This document shows positions 1-8,324 of a DNA stretch of 13,500 nt, one piece after another; the stretch's first letter is position 1, and the number at the start of each line of letters is the position of its first letter. The notes beneath the pieces were generated by a model. The model saw only the letters and a list, made by a program, of their open reading frames with translations. It was not told the origin of the DNA and did no database searches. Source of the stretch: Chrysomallon squamiferum (taxonomy: Eukaryota > Mollusca > Gastropoda > Neomphalida > Peltospiridae); contig CM022672.1 of assembly GCA_012295275.1 (NCBI GenBank), forward strand, positions 23,997,430 to 24,010,929, in the 5' to 3' direction. A program made the translations under genes and the position numbers.

Positions 1-1020
1 ATTATTAATATTTTGTAGAAAAGAATATTATATATTTCTTTCTTTCTTTCTTTGAATTTTTACCACTTTTATTATTATTATTGTTTTGGGGTTTTTTTGT
101 TGTTTTTTTTGCAGGAATTGATATTGTACAAGGAATTAGTTTTGTCAGTGTACTGTAATATTTTTTTTTGTAATAAAATCATCCGCCAGAGATATAATAA
201 GTATTATAATGATGAATATGCAAACGTTTTGCTGGTGAAAGTAATGATGATGATTTTGTCGAGGAGTCACTTTATTAGCACCAGTAGTGATAACGATGAC
301 AGTGACATATCTCTGTGTTATATATTATTTATGTACGTTGTTCTTTCTGTATTCATTCTACAAATGACTGATGGTCTGCCACAAATAATTACTTTTGTAA
401 CTTTAAATGGTGTATAAATTTTATTCTGTTATTGCAAACACTGAAGGCAAATTCAATAAAACGTATGGTTATCTCTAATACGATGAATATCGTAATAATA
501 TCTTGTTTCTAGCCATTTTCCTGTTCGCACTGAAAACATTATTATAATTGTCGTGTGTAAAACAATATATGAATAACTTGCTTTTAATAATAAAAATAAA
601 ATTCAGTGGTCTATCTGCCTTTACAATCGATAAACTGCACGAATTTGACAATGTGACAAGTAAATTTATTATATTTATAAAATAAAACTTTAATGTAGTC
701 AAAAAGAAATTTAAAATATTAAGAAGTATGTCAAACAAAGAACTATGAACAACAAAGAACTAAAAAAAAATAAAACCAAGAAGAAGAAAAGAGCCATGTT
801 TTTTTTTTACAAAGAAACAGAGAAGAAACAAATAAATACATGTACATGAAAGGACATGAAAAGATAGAAATAAACAGGGAAAAAACGTAAGATACTAACA
901 AAATAAGAAAAGAAAGAAAGAAAAAAAAATAAATAAATAAAATTCGAATGACAAAAGTCCAACATCATAACATGACATTCATTTCCACAGCTGAACTTCC
1001 TTTTTTATTTCCTCTCCATA
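1..1020. other. AT-rich spacer, no supported gene
   Basis: Contains a (TTTC)n run (35-53), ATT repeats (about 67-83), an A-rich purine stretch (760-945) with GAAA and AAAT repeats. An open frame at 52-417 starts in poly-T/ATT repeat and has no recognisable domain. I see no RNA gene. Confidence 0.6.
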
Positions 1021-1280
1021 ATACAATCGCCCAGCTTGCATGTTTCTCGTTTAATCAATGGTGTCTGGAGCAGGAGAGGAATTATCGCGCAAAACCATTA
1101 AACCACCCCGACTTGTTTTCTTCCTTTACCAGTTCATAAAGTAATTACCTCTGTCACTCTTGTCTCGCGTCCAAGTGCTCGCTAAAACAGAGAGCAGCGA
1201 CCATGACAAATTATTACTTCTCTCTCAAGTCGTCATTCGCCGTTCAGACGAAGAAAAAGATACTTGAGCGACAGGCTGCA
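1021..1280. other. CpG-dense, complex non-repeat block
   Basis: Fourteen CpG dinucleotides fall within about 260 bases, including GCGC and CGCG clusters, against very few in the surrounding sequence. It contains TAATTA, TTTAATCAATGG, CCAAGTG and similar homeodomain-like words, and no microsatellite. A short open frame (948-1139) overlaps it but has no recognisable features. A conserved regulatory element, a promoter or a transposon fragment are all possible. Confidence 0.4.
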
Positions 1281-1333
1281 GCAGATTAGAATCGTACAAC
1301 TAAATTATATTTTGTTTTATTCTCAAACCTTTT

Positions 1334-1378
<45 letters not shown>

Positions 1379-1445
1379 TGTTGTGTATATTTTGTGTGTC
1401 TATGCATATATATATATACACACACACACACATATATACATACAT
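1334..1445. repeat. (TA)n(GT)n ... (TA)n(CA)n inverted microsatellite
   Basis: (TA)n 1334-1356 and (GT)n 1357-1378 are followed by (TA)n 1405-1417 and (AC)n 1418-1431 running into TATATA. The two halves are complementary and can pair as a hairpin of more than 20 bp. Confidence 0.85.
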
Positions 1446-2255
1446 AAATATACATTTACATGTTTGAAAATATCGATTTCTTTTGTTCAGATTCGTTATT
1501 TGTTATCTTTTTATTCCTTTTTCTTCTTTTCTTTTTTCTTTTCAAGTATTTTCTGGTTTGATACGTAATTAACCTGTGTGTGTTCCCCATACATTTGGTA
1601 ATTTTTCGTTCCAGTGACTTCTTTACAGCTACTTAAATGTTTTTTTTTTTTTAAACTCTTTTTATTTAGAAGATGCAGATAAAAAGATTTCTTGCTGTTA
1701 ATCAATAAATGTATTTCATTATATTGCGCCAATAGATTTCTTGTATATATTTTCCAAACAGGACTAGATTTAGCAGAAAGCATAACCATTAAAACAAAAT
1801 TTTATGCTGGATTTAGTTAAGAAGTATTTTTTATAAAGAGCATGATGGTGAGTAGGAGCTGTGGTTTTCTGTCTATGTGAAGAGGTAATTACTTTATGAA
1901 CTGTTTCACGAGCTGTTATCCATATATATATCTCTATGTAGATATGAATTAATAATGTACTAAGTGCGTAATTAAATAAAATGTATCCTTTAATTGCTGG
2001 AGAATCCTCCAAAGCCAACAACAAAATAAAGCAAAATTAGTCTACGTTATGCAACAGAGTTGATCGTTTTTAAGAAATACCCCGTTATCTGCAGACATTT
2101 TGTCCGTTAACGTTTAGTCCTATACATTTTAACCTTGACATTTTATACGATGTCAGTTTGAATGAACCCCTACAATAATTGTAAACCATTAACGGTGTAC
2201 GTCGGTGAGGAACAAACTCAAATAGACTGAGTCATTAAATTTAACTTTTCTGATG
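1446..2255. other. AT-rich spacer, no gene
   Basis: Mostly T- and A-rich sequence. The part 2041-2215 is more complex and repeats words like GACATTTT (2094-2101, 2137-2144), possibly old transposon material. No exon or RNA gene is supported. Confidence 0.5.
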
Positions 2256-2295
<40 letters not shown>

Positions 2296-2316
2296 TATTA
2301 TTATTATTATTATTAT
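2256..2316. repeat. (TCA)n(TTA)n compound microsatellite
   Basis: About 13 uninterrupted TCA units followed by about 8 TTA units. Confidence 0.95.
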
Positions 2317-2440
2317 CAATATGCTGTTCCATATAAATTTTAAAATTGCAAAAATTAACTATTTTTAATTTATTACATTGAGACTGTTAAAACAATTATT
2401 ATAAGAAACGCTAAAAGTTAGCTGCTGCAACGGCTTTGAT

Positions 2441-2441
<1 letters not shown>

Positions 2442-2533
<92 letters not shown>
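2442..2533. repeat. Perfect (CT)46 array
   Basis: A 92-bp uninterrupted CT dinucleotide run, the longest perfect array in the window. It is a pure polypyrimidine/polypurine mirror repeat. Confidence 0.97.
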
Positions 2534-2537
<4 letters not shown>

Positions 2538-3154
2538 TATTTGCTTTGCTGACTTTCCATTTTCTCACAATACTCTATATATTAATCTGCACTAACAGAA
2601 AAAACCCCAAAAATAAAACACAAATATTACAAATATCTGACTTCGATCAATGTTTGAAAAAAACAACAAAAAACTTATTAATAAATACAAAATGTGAAAT
2701 TACTGGATACTTAAAACTTGAAATTTAGTTTTCATTTCCGATATTTGTCTTCTTATTAAGGTATCCAGCTATTTTAACAGAAAACTCTGCAGCTGTATGG
2801 CGCCAGTACATGAGTCTTTGGCGTCATTCAGTTTCCATCCATTTCTTATATTATGATTCCATTATGTTTTTTGTTTTCCTCATGTGTTCTCTTTATTTTT
2901 ATGACATATTCTTTACCTCCCAGATTTTCTACGTGCTTATACATCTAGATGCGAATAATTATTTAAAACACTGTTCTTTTTAAATATTTGTTTTCTATCA
3001 TGTTTTACGTCTAAATAATGTACTATTTCGTGTTTTACTGTGACACTTTAATAAACGAACTATTTATGAACAAGTTACTTTTACTGATATATAATAAAGA
3101 TTAACACAGCTTATGATTTTAATACATTAAATTTCTAATGTTTTATAAAGTTTA
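2534..3154. other. AT-rich spacer, nothing supported
   Basis: AT-rich sequence without a notable repeat; one more complex patch at about 2780-2850. No gene is visible. Confidence 0.55.
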
Positions 3155-3249
3155 ATATATATATATATATATATTTGGTAGTAGATGTAGTAGTCTTAGT
3201 AGTAGTAGTAAGAAGAAGAAGAAGAAGAAGAAAAGAAGAAGAAGAAGAA
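3155..3249. repeat. (AT)n, (TAG)n and (AGA)n compound microsatellite
   Basis: AT repeats (3155-3174), TAG triplets (about 3178-3210) and AGA triplets with one extra A (3211-3249). Confidence 0.9.
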
Positions 3250-3944
3250 ATCGTCTTTTTCACAGACGAGTTTTTAAAACTTAATTGTAGCCATATTCAT
3301 TCTTACTCATCTGAATGGGTATATTAAATACTCTTTTTACATCTTTAAATATATATTTAAAGGACATTTAGGTAAACATTACTTTCATGATTTTTTACAA
3401 TTATATAAAATCATTACAGTGACAGAACTTATCCCTTATCATCAGAAAACCTGGATTAGCCTCTACACGCATCTGTGTTTTTATACCCTTGTAGGTTGTA
3501 TTTGTAACTGTGTGTGCATGTGTGGGTGTCTGTGACTGGCTGTGAGTGTATGCGTGTATGTGTATATGTGTATGTGAGTGACTGTGTCTGAGTGTATGTC
3601 TGTGTGCATGAGTATGTATATATAAAGATTCGTTAACGACAAAAAGTAAGTTGTGCTAATAATGGAAGGGAAATAACTCTAGTCTTACAAATAAATCTCA
3701 AAGATACTTTGCTGCATTAATGAAAACAGTACTAGTATAGAAAAATATAAACAGTGTTGATTACATGTAATCAGTGTTAGACCTGTTTTCTATTACATTT
3801 TTTTTTTTTTTCTCTCTAATAAATATACAGTTACAAGATTTTATTACATATAACAGGCCAAATACAGCATTTCAGTGGAAACCAAATCACCGTAGTGTGG
3901 ATTTTAATTGATTGGAGATTTCATGGTTGTCTCCACCACAAAAG
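3250..3944. other. AT-rich spacer with TG-rich tract and palindromes
   Basis: Holds a 20-bp perfect palindrome (3343-3362), a degenerate TG-rich tract (about 3509-3625), a word typical of molluscan repeats (AAGGGAAATAACTC, 3666-3679) and a 16-bp perfect palindrome (TGATTACATGTAATCA, 3758-3773). No gene is supported. Confidence 0.55.
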
Positions 3945-4035
3945 TAAATAAATAAATAAATAAATAAATAAACAACAACAACAACAACAACAATCATTAT
4001 CATCATCATTATCATCATCATTATTATTATTATAT
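3945..4035. repeat. (TAAA)n(AAC)n(ATC/ATT)n compound microsatellite
   Basis: TAAA units (3945-3971), AAC units (3971-3991), then mixed TCA and TTA units to about 4035. Confidence 0.93.
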
Positions 4036-4357
4036 AAAGTTGTGTGTAGTTCAACCGTGGACTTGAGTAAACACATTAATTTAGATTGCTCCACTATCAG
4101 GATTTTGACCTGAGTGTTAAAATACAAACATACACCCACAAATAACGACACACATTTGATCGGCTGTATTATATATATATATAGTAAATTTATCTAAAAC
4201 AATTTTGACGTTTCAAAGGGTTTGCACTTTTTTCTTCACTACTTTAATGATGACGTTAAACAATGTCTCTGATACACAATACTACATCTACTTATTCCAT
4301 TTTCTTTTTTTTTCTTTTTTCTTTTGTTTTGATTTATTTTTTGTGTGTCATTCCTAG

Positions 4358-4472
4358 ACATAAACTGAAGGTTTTGAAATATCGGATGTCTACTTCAGTA
4401 AGATATACTTTTCGTACGATACAAACTATTTTGACGGGTATTGTTACCAATGAACATACTGACATCGTCAAG
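4358..4472 (+). other. Orphan exon-like segment
   Basis: A 115-nt segment follows a pyrimidine-rich CATTCCTAG and ends in CAAG before GTAATA. One frame is open across it (38 codons after one leading base), leaving in phase 0; the other two frames stop within a few codons of the start. The encoded peptide (HKLKVLKYRMSTS near its start, TNEHTDIVK at its end) is less biased than flanking AT-rich translations, but I recognise no family. No partner exon was found, so chance is a real alternative. Confidence 0.22.
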
Positions 4473-4651
4473 GTAATATATACATGTATGATGTGTGAAG
4501 CGATTTTACTACAATAATATTACAAGATATTTATATTTAACATCAGATATTTAATGATATTGAATGATAAAAAAAAAATAGCCTAACATTTAAGACGGTG
4601 TTTTGAAATTAAATTTTTATTTGGTATCACAAAAAAAAAAAACTTACAATT

Positions 4652-4725
4652 AACAACAAGAACAATAACAACAACAACAACAACAATAACAACAACAATA
4701 ACAACAACAACAACAACAACAACAA

Positions 4726-4775
<50 letters not shown>

Positions 4776-4797
4776 ATAATAATAATAATAATAATAA
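4652..4797. repeat. (AAC)n(TAC)n(AAT)n compound microsatellite
   Basis: AAC units with a few AAT and AAG variants (4652-4725), perfect ACT/TAC units (4726-4775), then AAT units (4774-4797). Homopolymer-rich frames across it are artefacts. Confidence 0.95.
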
Positions 4798-5468
4798 GCA
4801 ATAAAAGGAAGAAAAATAAGAGTTTAATTCTATAGTCCATTAACACATTTGATTTTAAAAGTTCTAGGATTTTCTAAAAATGCGATACCATTGTTAACAT
4901 TACTATATTAATACGACAACATCAATAAATAGTTTACATGTCACAGCTGTATCACACATCACGTATACACACATAAAAAAACAACAACACTAAACACGTT
5001 TGTAACTGGTCACTAACAATACCACGATAACGAAGGGTGGAGAGCTTGACCCAATAATGAATCTTTTTATTTTTCTTACTATCGTGGGTGGACGTTTGAC
5101 ATTTGTGAACAACAGCGCCAATACTGGGATAACAGTTTGAGCAATCTTAGCAGTGTATGGTGAGTTCATTAAGTATATATTTTGTATATATTATTAGTAA
5201 ATTACTCTAATTGTATATATGTTAGTACTTCATAAGGAAATGTATTGTATACGTTTTGGTGGTATCAAATTTTTGTTAATTATACGAAATATTTTACTGT
5301 TGTAAACTGTTTCCTTACTGGGAAAGATTAGCAATAAGGATTTTTAAAAATTGTCCTACCCATGGTGAATTATCTCAGTTTTATTAACCCCGGATTGGTG
5401 TCTATGATTTACACGATTTTGTCTGATACATGTTTTTCAGCATCACTTCTTTGTTTTCTAGTTTATTT
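4798..5468. other. AT-rich spacer, no gene
   Basis: No microsatellite. A more complex patch (5000-5150) contains an 8-bp inverted pair CCACGATA (5022-5029) and TATCGTGG (5080-5087). The frame at 5362-5694 owes its length to the repeat that follows. Confidence 0.55.
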
Positions 5469-5593
5469 GTTATTGTTGTTATTAATAGTGGTAGTAGTAG
5501 TAGTAGCAGTTATAGCAGTAGTAGTAGCAGTAGTAGTAGCAGTAGCAATAATAGAAGTATTAGTAGCAGTAATAGCAGCAGCAGTAGCAATAA

Positions 5594-5628
<35 letters not shown>
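5469..5628. repeat. Degenerate (TAG/GTA)n array
   Basis: About 160 bp of TAG/AGT triplets with CAG and TAA variants, becoming perfect at its right end. Poly-Val and poly-Ser frames across it are not genes. Confidence 0.93.
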
Positions 5629-5667
5629 AATTCAATTAATATTATCTATATATATTATTATAATGCT

Positions 5668-5693
5668 ATAATATATATATATATATATATATA
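5668..5693. repeat. (TA)n microsatellite
   Basis: An uninterrupted TA/AT run of about 26 bp. Confidence 0.93.
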
Positions 5694-6253
5694 AAAAGCA
5701 AGATCAACACTTATTTGATAAAGTTTGTGTGCTTAAATCTAAAACATTAGTATAAACACGTCATTCGCGGAACAGAATGTGATAAAGTCAACGGTCATGT
5801 ACATGACGGAAAAACCACAGTTTATAAATGTATTATTAACAGAATCTCTTAAAATGACACGAGCAGATATCATTAATCATCACTAACTACAAGGAAATAC
5901 TTACTGGACAAATAAAGATGTCGCTTTGTAACCGAATGGTAAGAGTTCACATAAAAGTTGTTATAAATATGTTATTGGTTGAAGTTAGACTAATTTTAAA
6001 GAACAAGTAAAAAAAGACAGTGTACGTTTAATGTAGGTATAATGTTATTCTATGTAAAAAAACAAAAAAAAAAACAACTTCCAGTCTATTAACATATATT
6101 TTTAACTGTTTTTAATTTGTAACAACACTGTTGTTTATCAACATAAAATGTCACAGTATATTTCTTTTGTAGATTACAGAAAGGTTACTTGCTGTGCTTA
6201 TATACGACATTTCAGTTACTACCAACATAAAGAAATAAACCATGCATATTATG
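5694..6253. other. AT-rich spacer
   Basis: Contains a 14-bp perfect palindrome GTCATGTACATGAC (5794-5807) and a possible tRNA-derived relic (5929-5987). No protein-coding gene is seen. Confidence 0.55.
5929..5987 (+). other. Possible tRNA-derived (SINE-like) relic
   Basis: TAACCGAATGGTAAGAG (5929-5945) resembles the Pol III A box of tRNA genes, and GGTTGAAGTTA (5977-5987) is a weak B-box match at a plausible distance. No cloverleaf or acceptor stem can be drawn, so it is not a functional tRNA; a decayed SINE is the best guess. Confidence 0.2.
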
Positions 6254-6360
6254 GGGCCTTCTTTTTCTAATCTACCCTAATCCATAAAGGCACATGCACA
6301 CATATTCTTTTATCAAACCAGATTGTTAATGGTTTGGGCATATTAGAAAAAGGATGGCTC
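6254..6360. other. Strong imperfect hairpin (miniature foldback or miRNA-like)
   Basis: Arms 6257-6285 and 6329-6357 pair over about 28 positions with a few mismatches and two one-base bulges, around a 43-nt loop; three more pairs (one a G-T) extend it to 6254 and 6360. The longest uninterrupted stem is CTTTTTCTAAT (6261-6271) with ATTAGAAAAAG (6342-6352). No clear target-site duplication is seen. Confidence 0.65.
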
Positions 6361-7312
6361 ATACTGTTTATGTTGACAATTTCAGCAGCATATAAAATCG
6401 TCCCCGGTTAAAATATCCTTTAATATATATTTCCAGCTTCCTCTAATATCTAATGTATTTTTCGAATGGAAAATATTTAAAAAAATAAGGATGTTTACAC
6501 AATCTATTGAGAAAGGTACATTTATGTATAGGAAAAGGGCCAAACAACGTTATAGTGGAAACATACTGAGAGAACAAATGGTTGTGGAAGTTTTATGATT
6601 ACAGAGAATGTATCCAGAACATGTTTAGTCATACAGTCCTAGAAGTATCGGGTGCAACATTTGACTGACTTCTAACACTGACCAAAATGGAGTTCATTTG
6701 TGTTTTATTTGAACGTTTGTACTTTGTACCTATAATAAATACGCACATACCCAGGTTTTTATATATTACGTCATTAATTTTGTCTTTTCATTAATCAATT
6801 AATTATTTTCATTAGAGCTAAATAAATTAATATATAATAGTTTATGTTTGTTTGTTTGTTTTATTATTAGTAGTAGTAGTGCTTTTTTTTTTTTTTTTTA
6901 AATTAAAACCCAAAATCCTTCCGAAACGCCTTACATTTACCAGATAAAATGAAAAATAAAATATGAAAATTATTTTTGTTTTTAGATTCTACACTTCTGT
7001 CGGTAATAAATATATTGATATTTTCCTGGTTTCCCTAGTTATTATATTTGTCCCATGTATCCCTAACCAGCTGTTGTTATAGATTCTAGTTCACTAATGT
7101 CAGTAGAAGCAAAGATAATCGCCAAATTCTAATACTACTCTTACTAATAATACTAATAATAATACTAATGCTACTACTACTAACAACAACAGTAATAATT
7201 TATACTGAAATAAAGAAAGTAATAAAATTGAACAAAAATCTATACACAATCACTGGACGTTGGTAATGTTATGAACGGCCTGAAATGACAGCATGTATTA
7301 GTGTAATTGTAT

Positions 7313-7314
<2 letters not shown>
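6361..7314. other. AT-rich spacer with short repeats
   Basis: Holds (TTTG)n (6847-6860), a poly-T run (6883-6899) and a degenerate ACT/AAT tract (7130-7199). No gene or RNA is supported. Confidence 0.55.

Positions 7315-7348
<34 letters not shown>
7315..7348. repeat. (GT)17 microsatellite
   Basis: An uninterrupted GT run. Confidence 0.95.
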
Positions 7349-7349
<1 letters not shown>

Positions 7350-7660
7350 GTATAAAGTTCAATACCAGGGTCACTGAAATAAATTCATGTATTTGTCTTT
7401 GTCAAAACAGGATAAATCGTTCAGAAATGGAATTAATAATGGCAGACGTGAGGAAGAAAGAATGGATTATTTTTATGAAGTAAAGTGTATTTATAATAGT
7501 GAAGAAAAAGATAAAATATTCGAGTGAAGTAATTTTATGTCAAGAGACACATATACACCTAGAGAGGAGGCAGCAGGGAAGTGTTTCTGAAAACTAGAAA
7601 CATTTCTAATAACTGTAAGTGTTAATTTTCGATCTCTCACCGACATGTTAAGATTATCTA

Positions 7661-7690
7661 TTACGTCATCTTCGATCGAATATGACGTAA
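7661..7690. promoter_or_regulatory. 30-bp near-perfect palindrome with paired CRE-like sites
   Basis: TTACGTCAT (7661-7669) and its exact inverse ATGACGTAA (7682-7690) flank the perfect palindrome TTCGATCGAA (7671-7680), with one unpaired base on each side (C7670, T7681). TTACGTCA is a known variant binding site for CREB/ATF bZIP factors. It sits about 400 bp before the start codon in a locally complex, CpG-containing stretch. A regulatory role is inference. Confidence 0.5.
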
Positions 7691-7931
7691 ATTACAATGA
7701 ACCCCGCTAGCAACGTCCGCATAAAGCAGATATCGGGACAGGATGTTGAATATAGGTCGAAAGCTTTTCCATATCTTTGTCTCAGAACCTTCATATATAG
7801 ACTGACTCTATTTTATTAGTATTTGTCTGGCTTAAAGGGTAAATTTATATAAGTAATTGAATGGTTTTGGGCTTTTTTTGCAGCAACAGCAATAATAACA
7901 GTAATAATTCAATCATCATAATCTTCAGTCT

Positions 7932-8004
7932 TTTTATTTATTTATTTATTTGTACCATTTTCACATGTAATTATTATTATTATTATTGTTGTTGTTGTTG
8001 TTGT
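7932..8004. repeat. (TTTA)n and (TTA)n(TTG)n microsatellites
   Basis: TTTA units (7932-7951), then TTA units (about 7970-7986) passing into TTG units (7987-8004), just upstream of exon 1. Confidence 0.9.
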
Positions 8005-8092
8005 ATAATGAGTGATCTGCTTTCTGTTTTGTAATTTGTTTCGTAAATTTTTCGCCCTAATCTAAAGATTTTACTCTTAACAGAGATCCACA

Positions 8093-8324
8093 ATGGCAGA
8101 CAAAGCGTTTGCTAACGATGTCTTAAAAGCGCACAATAATTACAGAGCCCATCATAATGTAGCACCGTTGTCACTAAGCCAGGAACTGTCAGCTCAGGCC
8201 CAGAAATGGGCACAGCAACTAGCTTCCACCAATATGTTCCAGCAAAGCGATTCAACATTCAAGGGAAAACCTGTTGGCGAAAATGTAGCCATGAAATGGT
8301 CGTCCAAACCCGAAGATTATAAAG
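8093..8324 (+). CDS. Exon 1: N-terminal half of CAP domain 1
   Basis: Encodes residues 1-77 plus the first base of Gly78, ending phase 1 at AAAG before GTGACA. It contains the first CAP helix motif AHNNYR (13-18) and the GENVA loop (62-66), whose Glu63 is the second tetrad residue in GAPR-1-type CAP domains. Where GAPR-1 has the zinc-binding His of its KHS motif, this exon has Gln51 (FQQS, 49-52), so the first tetrad residue is lost. An acceptor-like CTCTTAACAG at 8074-8083 would let the exon begin at 8084 with a nine-base leader. Reading on into the intron adds 18 codons and stops at 8378-8380. Confidence 0.9.

Larger units (their letters stand above)
7615..8092 (+). promoter_or_regulatory. 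Probable upstream/5' leader region of the CAP gene
   Basis: The start codon at 8093 follows an acceptor-like site (AG at 8082-8083), which implies a non-coding first exon further left. The best donor nearby is GTAAGT at 7615; the sequence before it has no frame open into the splice, which would fit a 5' UTR exon ending at 7614. The span also has a CRE-type palindrome (7661-7690), a TATATAG at about 7794, and microsatellites at 7932-8004. Which of these is the promoter cannot be decided from sequence alone. Confidence 0.35.

Noticed and set aside
52-417. 121-codon open frame on the plus strand with an acceptor-like TTTGCAG at its front
   Set aside because: It starts in poly-T/ATT repeat, has no recognisable domain, and a frame of this length is not exceptional for this much sequence.
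475-738. 87-codon frame on the minus strand
   Set aside because: Composition (Phe, Leu, Ile, Asn) is that of translated AT-rich DNA; no motif or splice support.
948-1139. 63-codon frame over the CpG-dense block
   Set aside because: Short, no family resemblance, no splice sites; the block is better treated as non-coding until shown otherwise.
1770-2024. 84-codon frame on the minus strand
   Set aside because: No recognisable motif and AT-driven composition.
4583-5694. Poly-Ser, poly-Val and poly-Ile frames
   Set aside because: They are translations of triplet microsatellites, not proteins.
7697-7813. Short ATG frame (about 39 codons) upstream of exon 1
   Set aside because: No donor with the right phase to join exon 1, and it ends in a stop; at best an upstream ORF.
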